DNA of 41,210 nt from Oscillospiraceae bacterium (GTDB taxonomy: Bacteria; Bacillota; Clostridia; Oscillospirales; Oscillospiraceae), in NCBI GenBank assembly GCA_029012465.1, contig JAQXMD010000192.1, positions 1-41,210 on the forward strand. The letters are read 5' to 3'. Both the position numbers and the translations under genes were made by a program. The notes under the pieces were generated by a model. It made no database searches. It saw nothing but the letters and a program-made list of their open reading frames with translations, and was not told where the DNA came from. Of this stretch, positions 7,188 through 15,633 are shown piece after piece; the stretch's first letter is position 1; every line of letters starts with the position of its first letter.

Positions 7188-7892
7188 ATGTCTGCAATTT
7201 TCAAGCGCGATCTCCGCGCCTACTTTAAATCGCCGCTTGGCTACGTTTATCTCGCAGCCTTCCTGCTGGTGCTGAACATTTATTTCTATGTGAACAATGT
7301 GTACATCGGCTCCAGCAGCCTGGACGGCATTTTCTCCTTTATCGTCACCATGTGCGTGTTCCTGATCCCAATTCTGACCATGCGCACCTTCTCCGAGGAC
7401 TATAAGCAGAAAACCGATCAGCTTCTGTTTACCGCGCCCGTCCGACTGACCGGTATTGTCATGGGCAAGTTCCTGGCGGCTCTGGTGGTATTCCTGCTGG
7501 GCATTCTGATCACCGTTGTCTACATGGTGATTGTCAGCAGCTGGGGCACTCTGGAGCTGGCTACCGTTATCGGAAACTACATTGCCATCTGTGCAACCGC
7601 CATGGCTTTCATCTCCATTGGCGTGTTCATCTCTTCTCTGACCCAGAATCAGCTGGTTGCCTGCATTGCAACCGTCGGTACGTTCCTGGCCCTGTATCTG
7701 ATGGATTATTCCTACAGCCTTATGAACGCCACCTGGGCAAAGAACCTTATTTATTATTTTTCCATGTTCCGGCGTTATCAGGATTTTGCACAGGGCATTT
7801 TCTCATTCGCCGATCTGATCTTCTATCTCAGCGTTGCCGGTACATTTGTGTTCCTGACCGTGCGTCTGCTGGAGAGAAAGCGCTGGAGCTAA
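7188..7892 (+). CDS. ABC-2 type transporter permease (GldF-type)
   Basis: The 234-residue integral membrane protein has six hydrophobic segments, starting with SPLGYVYLAAFLLVLNIYF and ending near FYLSVAGTFVFLTVRLLE. The loop MRTFSEDYKQKTDQLL is typical of the GldF / ABC-2 permease family and probably contacts the ATPase. It starts three bases after the ATPase stop, with a GAGGGG site overlapping the end of that gene, so the two should be co-translated. It forms the membrane channel partner of the ATPase. No signal peptide other than the first helix is expected. The length is normal for the family. Confidence 0.88.
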   Translation: MSAIFKRDLRAYFKSPLGYVYLAAFLLVLNIYFYVNNVYIGSSSLDGIFSFIVTMCVFLIPILTMRTFSEDYKQKTDQLLFTAPVRLTGIVMGKFLAALVVFLLGILITVVYMVIVSSWGTLELATVIGNYIAICATAMAFISIGVFISSLTQNQLVACIATVGTFLALYLMDYSYSLMNATWAKNLIYYFSMFRRYQDFAQGIFSFADLIFYLSVAGTFVFLTVRLLERKRWS

Positions 7893-7907
7893 GGAGGATT
7901 CCCAATT

Positions 7908-9416
7908 ATGAGTAACGAAAAGAAACAGGAAATTCAGGCGGTGGATGCCGCCGGCTCCAGCGCCGAGCTGGGCAAACAGCGCCGTAAAAAGATCGGCCTC
8001 CTGTCCCTGATTTCCACCATCATTATTATCGCGGTTGTCATCGCCGGTAACTACCTTGTGGACTATGTGGCGGAGCGCTTTGTTCTGGAAGTGGATATGA
8101 CCAGAGAATCCGAGTACGAGATCTCCGAGGAAACCGTTCAGCTTCTGAAGACCCTCACTGAGGATGTTACCATCACCGTTCTGTGTGATGAAACCGACTA
8201 TGCCAACAACGATGACCTCCGCCGCCTGCCCAAGGTGCTTCAGCGTTATGAGCAGATCAGCGGCGGCAAGGTCCATGTGAAGTACATCAACGCAATCACC
8301 AATCCCGGCATTTTCAACCAGTACAATCAGCTGGGTGACCTGAGTACCAACGACATCATCGTGGAAAGCGCAAAGCGCTATAAGTCCATGAGCCCCTATG
8401 ACCTGCTGGAGTACACCACCGATTCCTCCTCCGGCAGCTCCACCAAGTATCTCACCGGCCTCCGGGCTGAGCAGCGCCTGACCTCCGCAATCCTCTATGT
8501 GATTGCCAACAAGGTTCCCAAGGCTGCCTATACCACCGGTCATCAGGAGACCACCAATCTGGAGGAGATGGATTCTCTCCTTGGCTCCGGAAACTATGAG
8601 GTGGACACCATCAGCCTGATGCAGTCCGGCGAGGTCCCCTCCGATGTGGACATGCTGATTATCTCTCAGCCCAAGGGCGACTTCACCGCAGAGGAGATTG
8701 ACGCACTGGAGGAGTTCATGGACCGGGGCGGCCGCATGATCGTCACCTATGCTTCCGACACCCCCAAGCTGGATCGGCTGGAGGAGTGGTTTGCCGAGTG
8801 GGGCATTGCCTATGAGAACCAGATGGTCTACGATACGGAGCGCTGCTTCGCAGGCTATAACGCCTACATCATGCCCAATCTGGAGACCGTTGAGGGCCTG
8901 ACCGACAATCTGGACCTGAAGAAATCCTATACCATCATTCCTGGCGCCCGTTCCATTGATGTGCTCTGGGACAACGACAACTGGAGAGGCGTACAGCCCC
9001 TGATGACCTCCACCAGCAGTGCATACGCCAAAGAGCTTTCCGCTGAAAGCACCGCCATGGAGCAGTCTGCGGACGATGCAACCGGACCCTTCCATGTGGG
9101 CGTCCTGTCCTGGCAGAATTCCATGCACAATCTGAATTCCACCTATTCCTACATCCTGTTCCTGAATGCAGGCTTTGTCAGCGATTCCGCCCTGAAGAAC
9201 ACCAGCTTCATCAACAAGGATTACTTCCTGGCAGCATTGAACTTCATGAGTGACGATTCCGAGTCTGTTTCCATTGAGTCCAAGGACATCAGCACCACCA
9301 CACTGACGGTTCCTGGTTCTGCGCGCCGCGTGATTTTCTATCTGCTGATCGTGCTGATCCCCTGTGCATGCCTTGCAACCGGCATCATTGTCTGGGCAAG
9401 AAGGAGACATAAGTAA
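7908..9416 (+). CDS. GldG-family ABC transporter auxiliary protein
   Basis: The 502-residue protein has one membrane helix near residues 25-48 (IGLLSLISTIIIIAVVIAG), a large extracytoplasmic part and a second helix near the C-terminus (VIFYLLIVLIPCACLATGI), followed by ARRRHK. The core (about 200-330) has the ABC_transp_aux pattern: KAAYTTGHQE, then DVDMLIISQPKGDFTAEEIDALEEFMDRGG, seen here in pieces. This family accompanies ABC-2 permeases and is thought to act outside the membrane in handling the substrate. AGGAGG lies 10 nt before the ATG. The stop overlaps the next start as TAATG. Function beyond the complex is unknown. Confidence 0.85.
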   Translation: MSNEKKQEIQAVDAAGSSAELGKQRRKKIGLLSLISTIIIIAVVIAGNYLVDYVAERFVLEVDMTRESEYEISEETVQLLKTLTEDVTITVLCDETDYANNDDLRRLPKVLQRYEQISGGKVHVKYINAITNPGIFNQYNQLGDLSTNDIIVESAKRYKSMSPYDLLEYTTDSSSGSSTKYLTGLRAEQRLTSAILYVIANKVPKAAYTTGHQETTNLEEMDSLLGSGNYEVDTISLMQSGEVPSDVDMLIISQPKGDFTAEEIDALEEFMDRGGRMIVTYASDTPKLDRLEEWFAEWGIAYENQMVYDTERCFAGYNAYIMPNLETVEGLTDNLDLKKSYTIIPGARSIDVLWDNDNWRGVQPLMTSTSSAYAKELSAESTAMEQSADDATGPFHVGVLSWQNSMHNLNSTYSYILFLNAGFVSDSALKNTSFINKDYFLAALNFMSDDSESVSIESKDISTTTLTVPGSARRVIFYLLIVLIPCACLATGIIVWARRRHK

Positions 9417-10942
9417 TGAAGAGCCTGAAATCCATTATTATTGCAGGCGTTGTACTTGTGGTGCTTGTTGTTGCCACGGTGATTCTGATGAAGATCCCCC
9501 AAAGCTCCGATGCGGAGGTGGAGACAACGGAATCTGCTGCTCCTGCTGAAACTGTCTACGTCATCAACAAGAGCTTCGACACGCTGGAGCGGTTCACTGT
9601 CATTCCCACGGAGCGTGAGGTCACAGAGGACACCACCTATGCCTATGCTTCTGAGGAGCTGGATGTAAAGATTATCGCCGAGGAATCTGAGAACGGCGGC
9701 ATCAACTACTCCTATGAAGTGACCCCCGACGCCGGAAAGTTTGAGTACAACGCCTCCATGTTCCGTTCCATGATGTACACCCTGACCTCCATTTCTGCCG
9801 TGAATCTGGTGGAGGAGGATGCAAAGGACCTGAGCATGTACGGACTGGACGAGCCCACGGCTGTGATCAAAACCTATTATAGCGACGGTTCTGAGGTGGA
9901 CATCATCATTGGCTCTCAGGCCCCTGTGGATGAGAACTACTATTGCATGACCACCGAGTCCAATACGGTTTATACCATTGGTTCCTATGTGGATTCCCTG
10001 CTGGTTCGCCGTCCCATTGAGTATCGTGATATCACCCTGTTCCCCACCTATGAGGAGGATGATATTTACACCAACATCAACTGGGTCAGCATCACCAACC
10101 GCGAGGATGAAACCATTGAGATCCTGCTGGATGACAAGCTGGAAAACGAGTATAACACCGAAAAGAGCCAGTATGTGATGCTGCAGCCCTATGCGGTATC
10201 CGGCAATACCTCTACCATTCAGGCCAATATTCTGGATGTGGTTGCGACCCTGTCCCTGGGCAGCATCATCCGGGATATTACCGAGGACGAGTACGCGGAG
10301 TATGGCCTTGATAAGCCCGCAAAGCTGGCTATGACCGACATTGGAGGCAATTCTGTTTCCCTGCTGATTGGCAAGACATGTCCCAATACGGATTATACCT
10401 TCTGTATGCTGGAGGGGACGGATACCCTGATTACCTGCACATCCTCTGCCTTTGACTGGATGGATGTGAGCTATGTTCAGTTTATGCTCCGTACCATCTG
10501 GACCTACAACATTGAGAGCCTGAAGTCCATCGACATCAAAATCGGGGATGAAACCCACCGGATCGAGGCTGAGCACTACATCAAGCAGAACGCCAACGGC
10601 AACGATACCGACGGTGTTACCGGTACGCTGGATGGTCAGGACATCATTGAGACCAACGTCCGCCGACTGTTTGTCAAGTGCCTGTACTTCCGGATCGTGG
10701 ACAACCTGACTGAGGATGAAATCAAACTCAGCAAGAACACGGATCCCTATGCTACCATCACTCTGGAGCTGGAGGACGGCACCCACACGCTGGATCTGAT
10801 CCCCATCAGTGACCGGAAGTATGCAATGTCTGTTGACGGCGCTGCCGCCGAATACTACTGTAACAAGAAGAATCTGACGGATCTTTCGGATTCCATCAGT
10901 TACGTTCTGGAAGGCGATGAGCTGGATCTGAGCTTCGGCTAA
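9416..10942 (+). CDS. DUF4340 domain-containing protein, last gene of the Gld-type ABC operon
   Basis: The 508-residue protein has an N-terminal membrane anchor (residues about 5-25, IIIAGVVLVVLVVATVIL) and a large acidic extracytoplasmic region. It contains repeated DUF4340-like units: the motifs YGLDEPTAVIKTYYSDGS (about residue 140) and YGLDKPAKLAMTDIGG (about 297) each precede a VxLLIG/DIIIGS strand. These units are characteristic of the DUF4340 partner of GldG systems. The start overlaps the previous stop (TAATG), and AAGGAG lies 9 nt upstream. It probably forms the outer part of the ABC complex. A strong hairpin terminator follows. No enzymatic motif is visible. Confidence 0.85.
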   Translation: MKSLKSIIIAGVVLVVLVVATVILMKIPQSSDAEVETTESAAPAETVYVINKSFDTLERFTVIPTEREVTEDTTYAYASEELDVKIIAEESENGGINYSYEVTPDAGKFEYNASMFRSMMYTLTSISAVNLVEEDAKDLSMYGLDEPTAVIKTYYSDGSEVDIIIGSQAPVDENYYCMTTESNTVYTIGSYVDSLLVRRPIEYRDITLFPTYEEDDIYTNINWVSITNREDETIEILLDDKLENEYNTEKSQYVMLQPYAVSGNTSTIQANILDVVATLSLGSIIRDITEDEYAEYGLDKPAKLAMTDIGGNSVSLLIGKTCPNTDYTFCMLEGTDTLITCTSSAFDWMDVSYVQFMLRTIWTYNIESLKSIDIKIGDETHRIEAEHYIKQNANGNDTDGVTGTLDGQDIIETNVRRLFVKCLYFRIVDNLTEDEIKLSKNTDPYATITLELEDGTHTLDLIPISDRKYAMSVDGAAAEYYCNKKNLTDLSDSISYVLEGDELDLSFG

Positions 10943-10955
10943 AAGAAAATGATTT

Positions 10956-10985
10956 GGGGAGCTGCGAAAGCAGCTCCCCGGTTTG
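10956..10985 (+). terminator. Terminator of the Gld-type ABC operon
   Basis: GGGGAGCTGC-GAAA-GCAGCTCCCC is a perfect 10-bp stem with a GNRA tetraloop, followed by GGTTTGT. It lies 13 bp after the stop. Confidence 0.8.
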
Positions 10986-11025
10986 TATGAAAAGTGCGGT
11001 GCAGCCCTTTGGGAACTGCACCGCA
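10984..11025 (-). terminator. Terminator of the AEC permease gene
   Basis: TGCGGTGCAG (10995-11004) pairs with CTGCACCGCA (11016-11025). On the minus strand TTTTCAT follows. It faces the terminator of the converging ABC operon. Confidence 0.75.
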
Positions 11026-11039
11026 TTTGTATGTATGGA

Positions 11040-11984
11040 TCAGATATAACCCAGTGTCCGAATCAGGAATACCCAGAAGGTCAGGGTAATGCTGGACAGC
11101 AGCGTAGCGGACATCACAACGCTGGCGGAAAGGGTTTCGTCGCCGCCCATGTTCTTGGCCATAATGTAGCAGGTGACGGTGGTGGGGGAGGCCAGCATAA
11201 TCATGATGGCAACCAGCTCGCTGCCCCGGAAGCCCAGATGGATGGCCACGGGGAAAATCAGCGCCGGGATAATCAACAGCTTCAGAGCAGAAGCCAGCAT
11301 GGTGGGACCGATCTTTGCCAGAGCCTCCCGGCCCTTGAAGGTTGCGCCCAGCACCAGCAGTGCCAGCGGCGTAGCAATGTTTGCAAGGTATCCCACGGAC
11401 TTGCTGAGGATGGGCCACCAGGGGAGTCCCAGCAGACTCCAGACCATTCCCGCGGCAATTCCCAAAATGATGGGGTTTGTGACCACGCTCTTGAGGGTTT
11501 TCTTCACCAGGGCACTGCTGAACTTTCCGCTGGAGGAGGAAACCGTCAGAATGACCACCGAGTAGATATTGAACAGGGGCACTGCCGCTACGATCATCAT
11601 GGGGGTCATTCCGGAGTTTCCGTAGATATTTTCCACGAAAGCAATGCCAAGAATAGCGGCAGAGCCTCTGGCAGAGGCCTGGGCAAAGGCGCCCACCATA
11701 CTGCCGTCCTTGAACAGCAGCCTTCCAAGAAGCCAGCAGGAGGCAAACATAAGGGTGGTGGCCACCATGCAGAAGATCACAAAGTCCCAGGAGAAATCCG
11801 AGCGGATGTCCATGGTGGCGATGTCCTTGAACAGCTGCATGGGCAGTGCTACCTTAAAAACCAGCTTGTCCGCAACGGAGGTAAATCCATCCGTCAGAAG
11901 CCCGAGACGTTTCAGAAAAGCGCCAACCAGAATGATCACAAAGATGGGCATTGTGACGTTGAGACTGAATATAAAATTTTCCAA
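11040..11984 (-). CDS. AEC (auxin efflux carrier) family transporter
   Basis: The 314-residue membrane protein has about ten hydrophobic helices and the family layout of two five-helix halves. The N-terminus, ENFIFSLNVTMPIFVIILVG, is typical of bacterial AEC proteins, as is the GSAAILGIAFVENIYG region. Bacterial members move small organic acids such as malate; the substrate here is unknown. I chose TTG 11984 rather than GTG 11993, because AAGGTG lies 8 nt before the TTG and would touch the GTG, and because family members begin at this MENFIFSLN point. It follows the ParB-like/BMP gene on the same strand, but a stable hairpin separates them. Confidence 0.85.
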   Translation of the reverse strand: MENFIFSLNVTMPIFVIILVGAFLKRLGLLTDGFTSVADKLVFKVALPMQLFKDIATMDIRSDFSWDFVIFCMVATTLMFASCWLLGRLLFKDGSMVGAFAQASARGSAAILGIAFVENIYGNSGMTPMMIVAAVPLFNIYSVVILTVSSSSGKFSSALVKKTLKSVVTNPIILGIAAGMVWSLLGLPWWPILSKSVGYLANIATPLALLVLGATFKGREALAKIGPTMLASALKLLIIPALIFPVAIHLGFRGSELVAIMIMLASPTTVTCYIMAKNMGGDETLSASVVMSATLLSSITLTFWVFLIRTLGYI

Positions 11985-12000
11985 TTTATTCACACCTTAT

Positions 12001-12030
12001 TATCCCGGTGGAGATTTCTCCACCGGGATA
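12001..12030. terminator. 13-bp perfect hairpin between the BMP fusion gene and the AEC gene
   Basis: TATCCCGGTGGAG (12001-12013) and CTCCACCGGGATA (12018-12030) form a perfect stem with an ATTT loop. It lies 4 bp after the stop of the upstream minus-strand gene and just before the AEC ribosome site. The minus strand lacks a T-run, so termination may be partial or Rho-assisted. Confidence 0.6.
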
Positions 12031-12034
12031 CGTT

Positions 12035-13960
12035 TTAGTACAGATCAATGGAATCCACCACAGCCTCGTGCTTCCATGTCATGTTTTGAATTTCCAGAAG
12101 GTTCAGAGTGCCGTATTTCTCCAGAACCAGATTGTGGTCAGCGTCAAAGAGCGGACCTTCAAAGGGATGAATTTTACCGCTGGTAATCAGCCCTTTGAAA
12201 ATGTTCAGCAGACGGATGGCGTTGTGCCCCATGAAGGAGTCCACACCCAGCACATCCAGAATGCCTGTGTTGATGCCCCAGCCGAAGTGTACGGAGCTGT
12301 CTGTACCGCTGCGGGTAATATCCAGCACAGAGTTTTTGGAGGTGAAGCTGTCGCCCACCATTTCATTGTAGAAAATGGACCAGTCACAGGCAGCTGCGCC
12401 GATGCACTCGGTGGGGTGTCCGCTGTGGGATTGCAGCAGATACAGCTGGGCATATACGCCGGGGAAGCCCTTGCGCACCAGAGGAGTGTTCTGCTGATGG
12501 ATGCACATGGCAATGTCAACGCCACGCTGGGCCAGCTTCATGCGGCCCTCCATGTGATACTGGTCGCTGGCATCGGCACGGAACAGGTTCAGATTGACCA
12601 CATTCACTGTGGGATTCACCAGACGGGCACCCAACGCAAAAGCGTTTAGATTGAAGGTGGAGCCGGGATGGGCCTGCATGGAGGTGGTGAAACCGATGAG
12701 ACCGGTTCGGGTCATGGAGCCTGCCATGACGCCGCAGAGGAAGGCCGCCTCATAGAACTTTGCGTAATAGGTCATGATGTTCCGCTTGGGCTGGGCAAAA
12801 TCGCAGTGGAGGATGGTCTTGTCGGGGTTTTCAATGGAAAGCCGCAGGGCGCCGGAGGCCATATTGGGGCTGGTTGCAAAGAGAATGTCCGGCTCCTCTT
12901 CCATCAGCTCAGACAGGGCGTCGTAGGAGGTCTCATCACCCGGCACCTTGTAACGGGTGACAATGGAAATCTTGTCGCCCATGGTGCGCTCCAGACGCTT
13001 CATGGCGATATGGTGGTCGTAGGTCCAGAGACAGTTATCCGGTGTGGATTCAAAGGCAAAGCCGACCTTCAGCTTCCGGGGTTTTCGGGAGAAGAAGGAC
13101 AGGGGCGTTTTTTGGGAATCAACCTTTTGCCGTTCCACGGTGTTTACCGTGTTGGGGTCTTTGACAGAGACCAGCTTGAACTGGGCCTCACAGTTCTTGA
13201 CCTGCTCCCGCACGTCGGCAATGGTTCGGTCGGGCTGGAAGCCATAGACCTTCAGATACTCCAGAAATGCGTCGCCGGAGGTGATCGGCAGACCGGCAAA
13301 GCCTGCCTCCCGGTAGCAAAGACGGAAGGTTTTGAAGGTCGCGTTGATCAGCTCGGCGGTGGGGGTGGTGTTTTCAGGGTGATCCTCCTGCCAGAGCTGA
13401 ACCAGATTGACCAGATGGGTAAAGCTGCCCTGATAGGAGAACCAGAGGTTATCAAAGGTGGCCTTTCGGTCAAAATCCAGAAACTCGTAGTAGATGGATA
13501 CCAGCTTGTTGGATTCATCCCGCTTAGGGATCAGGCGGGTGACTTTTGCCTCGATGGCCACGGCCCCAAGATACTTCAAAACACTGACGCGCTTGTTGCC
13601 TTCCTGAACAAAGTAGCGGTTGATATATTCGTAGACCTTAATGGGCTCCCGGATGCCCTCTTTGATGTGGGAATTGTAGAGCTTCATCCACTTGGCGCCG
13701 AATTCGGTGTTCTCCGGCAGCAGGGGCATGAAGTTGCCTGCAAAGGCGTTGCTGCGGGCAGAAGTACGGGTGCCGAGAATCTTGTTGATGGGGATTTCCG
13801 TGGTGCCCAGGTTGATTTCGCCGGTGATTTCCACGTTTTTGATCAGATCATCAAGAATATAGAGGTAGCCCTTGGTCTCGGAGTTCTGGTGTTCAGAAAC
13901 AAAGCGGCGGCCAATGGCACGGGCTTGTTTATAATTCGAGCTGCTATCATAATCAGCCAT
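12035..13960 (-). CDS. ParB-like domain fused to a BMP/PnrA-type ligand-binding domain, no signal peptide
   Basis: The 641-residue protein has two recognisable parts. Residues about 50-145 resemble a ParB/sulfiredoxin-like domain: an EIPINKILGTRTSARS strand-loop, IKVYEYINRYFVQEGNKRVSVLKYLGA with the GNKR turn at 121-124, and a following beta strand. Residues about 296-640 form a basic membrane protein (BMP) domain like PnrA/Med: KVGFAFEST...CLWTYDHH, PDILFATSPNM, AKFYEAAFLCGVMAGSMT and GWGINTG. BMP domains bind nucleosides and are normally exported lipoproteins. Here no signal peptide or lipobox is present, so the protein should be cytoplasmic. AGGAGG lies 7 nt before the ATG. It may be a nucleoside-responsive regulator, as Med is a cytoplasmic-side BMP regulator. 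The middle segment (150-290) is unassigned. Confidence 0.8.
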   Translation of the reverse strand: MADYDSSSNYKQARAIGRRFVSEHQNSETKGYLYILDDLIKNVEITGEINLGTTEIPINKILGTRTSARSNAFAGNFMPLLPENTEFGAKWMKLYNSHIKEGIREPIKVYEYINRYFVQEGNKRVSVLKYLGAVAIEAKVTRLIPKRDESNKLVSIYYEFLDFDRKATFDNLWFSYQGSFTHLVNLVQLWQEDHPENTTPTAELINATFKTFRLCYREAGFAGLPITSGDAFLEYLKVYGFQPDRTIADVREQVKNCEAQFKLVSVKDPNTVNTVERQKVDSQKTPLSFFSRKPRKLKVGFAFESTPDNCLWTYDHHIAMKRLERTMGDKISIVTRYKVPGDETSYDALSELMEEEPDILFATSPNMASGALRLSIENPDKTILHCDFAQPKRNIMTYYAKFYEAAFLCGVMAGSMTRTGLIGFTTSMQAHPGSTFNLNAFALGARLVNPTVNVVNLNLFRADASDQYHMEGRMKLAQRGVDIAMCIHQQNTPLVRKGFPGVYAQLYLLQSHSGHPTECIGAAACDWSIFYNEMVGDSFTSKNSVLDITRSGTDSSVHFGWGINTGILDVLGVDSFMGHNAIRLLNIFKGLITSGKIHPFEGPLFDADHNLVLEKYGTLNLLEIQNMTWKHEAVVDSIDLY

Positions 13961-14010
13961 AGGATTGCCTCCTGTTCGGACTAGAATTCATAGTCATTTC
14001 ATTTACTCTC

Positions 14011-14019
14011 AGTATACCA
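14011..14019 (-). promoter_or_regulatory. Extended -10 promoter of the ParB-like/BMP gene
   Basis: The minus strand reads TGGTATACT about 50 bp before the ATG. The -35 region (TTCCAA at 17 nt) is poor. Confidence 0.4.
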
Positions 14020-14093
14020 CAGTGGAACCGGTATTGGAATCGGTAATCCCTCAAAAATTTGATGAAAAGGACAGTCTTTTTTGGAAAAAGTTT

Positions 14094-14137
14094 TGCAAAA
14101 ATACTGCCGCAGAGCCCTTTGACAGGCCCTGCGGCAG
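14094..14137 (-). terminator. Terminator of the YtvI-like gene
   Basis: CTGCCGCAGAGCC (14104-14116) pairs with GGCCCTGCGGCAG (14125-14137) with one wobble pair. The minus strand continues TATTTTTGC. Confidence 0.75.
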
Positions 14138-14152
14138 ATGCGTCGCAGTGGA

Positions 14153-15343
14153 TCAGCGCTGGGATTCGTAGGATTCTTCTGACGCCTGCTCCGACGTGGA
14201 GGCGGAAGGCGATAAACTTGCTTCAGCCAATATGCGGGCGAAAAGCATTCTGAAGTCCTGAATGGTGGGAGTGAAAAAGCCCAGATTGTGTAGACCAATG
14301 ACGATCATGCATAGAATGGGAACGAAGATCATGCCCAGCACGCCGCCGATCCGCATGCCCACATAGATGCTGATGAGGGATACGATGGGGCTCAGTCCTG
14401 TCTGATTTCCAACAACCTTGGGTTCTGCCAGCTTCCGGAACAGGAAGAGCGCAAGAGAGAGGGCCAAAAGGAACAACGCCTTCTTGTATTTCGCTGTAAC
14501 CAGCATGATAATAGCCCAGGGGATTAGAATTACGCCGCTGCCAAAGAAGGGGACGATGTCAATGAATCCCACAGCCAGGGCAATCAGAATGGAGTAGTCC
14601 TGTCCCCAGATCAGCAATGCCAAAAACACGATCAGTGCCACGGCGGAGGAGAGAATCAGCTGTGCCCGGAGATAGCCAAACATGGCGGAACCGGTGACAT
14701 TCTTCAGGTGCTGGACATGGGGGCGTATGACCTCAGGTGTCCACTGTCTGAGCTTCCGGCGAATATTGGGGTAGTCTGCGGTCATGAAATACGCGCCGAC
14801 GATGAAGAACAAAAGGGAAACCACAAAGCTGGCAATTCCGCTGGCCAGATTGCCCACGCCGGTCATCAAGGTAGGTGCCCAGGAGGAGAGCTTTTCGGTG
14901 ATCCAGTTGAGGCCTTTCTGGAGAAAGTCTATCAGATAGTCCTCAAGCTCCGTAGACGTGAGATTTCCCTTTTCGGAAATGAAACGGGATATGCTGTCCA
15001 GTACGCCGGTGATATTGTCCCGGACACTGTCCCAGCTTTCGATCAGATCGGCAACCTGCATGACCAGATAATACCCCACATAGATCAACAGACCCGTGGC
15101 AGCCAGCAGCATCAGAATCACAAAGAGCATGGACCAGAAATTCCAAACCTTTCCGGCGTTTTTAGAAAACTTCTTTACGGCAGGGGCCAGCAGAGAGGCT
15201 GCCAGAAACGCCAGCACAAAGGGGGCAAACAGCTTCAAAAGAGGTGGCAGAAAGAGAAGTATAAACAGCAGAACGACAATCATCAGCAGGAGCCGCAGGA
15301 AGATCCGCAGCAACAGCTTTCTAAAGGGGACTGTTTGATCCAT
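14153..15343 (-). CDS. AI-2E/PerM-family membrane protein, YtvI-like (sporulation)
   Basis: The 396-residue protein has about eight helices, with a pair at residues 15-60, one near 70-95, a soluble amphipathic region about 105-160, and a C-terminal bundle. The VGFIDIVPFFGSGVILIPW block and the later GLSPIVSLISIYVGMRIGGVLGMI block are signatures of the family. The length and this spacing match the YtvI subgroup that Bacillus and clostridia express during sporulation, so I favour that subgroup over an AI-2 exporter. The C-terminal tail is Ser/Glu-rich (SPSASTSEQASEES). AAGGGAG lies 8 nt before the ATG. The gene is monocistronic. Its biochemical function is unknown. Confidence 0.82.
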   Translation of the reverse strand: MDQTVPFRKLLLRIFLRLLLMIVVLLFILLFLPPLLKLFAPFVLAFLAASLLAPAVKKFSKNAGKVWNFWSMLFVILMLLAATGLLIYVGYYLVMQVADLIESWDSVRDNITGVLDSISRFISEKGNLTSTELEDYLIDFLQKGLNWITEKLSSWAPTLMTGVGNLASGIASFVVSLLFFIVGAYFMTADYPNIRRKLRQWTPEVIRPHVQHLKNVTGSAMFGYLRAQLILSSAVALIVFLALLIWGQDYSILIALAVGFIDIVPFFGSGVILIPWAIIMLVTAKYKKALFLLALSLALFLFRKLAEPKVVGNQTGLSPIVSLISIYVGMRIGGVLGMIFVPILCMIVIGLHNLGFFTPTIQDFRMLFARILAEASLSPSASTSEQASEESYESQR

Positions 15344-15373
15344 AATACGAACTCCCTTCTTTCGTTTGGCACT

Positions 15374-15382
15374 ATTTTATCA
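15374..15382 (-). promoter_or_regulatory. Extended -10 promoter of the YtvI-like gene
   Basis: The minus strand reads TGATAAAAT about 30 bp before the ATG. No clear -35 is seen. Confidence 0.35.
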
Positions 15383-15533
15383 CAATGAAACGGAAATGGT
15401 AGAAGATTCTTCTGAAATTTATAAATTATTAAAAAATAGAAGGAGAATATGGGATAGAGGTACGGCTGTGGGTGCAGTGATGGAAGAATGGTGGGAGAAA
15501 CTGTCTTAAACCCATGGAAACAGCGTTTTTTAC

Positions 15534-15562
15534 TTGATTTTATGGCTGTTTCAGGGTATAAT
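15534..15562 (+). promoter_or_regulatory. glmS promoter
   Basis: TTGATT (15534-15539) and TATAAT (15557-15562) are spaced by 17 nt. The start codon lies 71 bp downstream of the -10. No glmS ribozyme is visible in the leader. Confidence 0.7.
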
Positions 15563-15633
15563 CAAACAATACCATAGGATTATTATGCGCATTTTTATCT
15601 ATTACGGCTTTTGCCGCTATAAGGAGTTTTCAT

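Noticed and set aside
7803..11026. Two long minus-strand frames (535 and 562 residues) opposite the GldG and DUF4340 genes
   Set aside because: The plus-strand genes have family domains, ribosome sites and operon spacing; the minus frames are shadows.
10983..12038. 351-residue plus-strand frame over the AEC permease gene
   Set aside because: It is rich in His, Gly and Gln, as expected from antisense of a membrane protein, and it runs through two terminator hairpins.
15344..15633. Possible glmS ribozyme in the glmS leader
   Set aside because: The leader after the promoter is only about 65 nt and I see none of the conserved ribozyme core strings.
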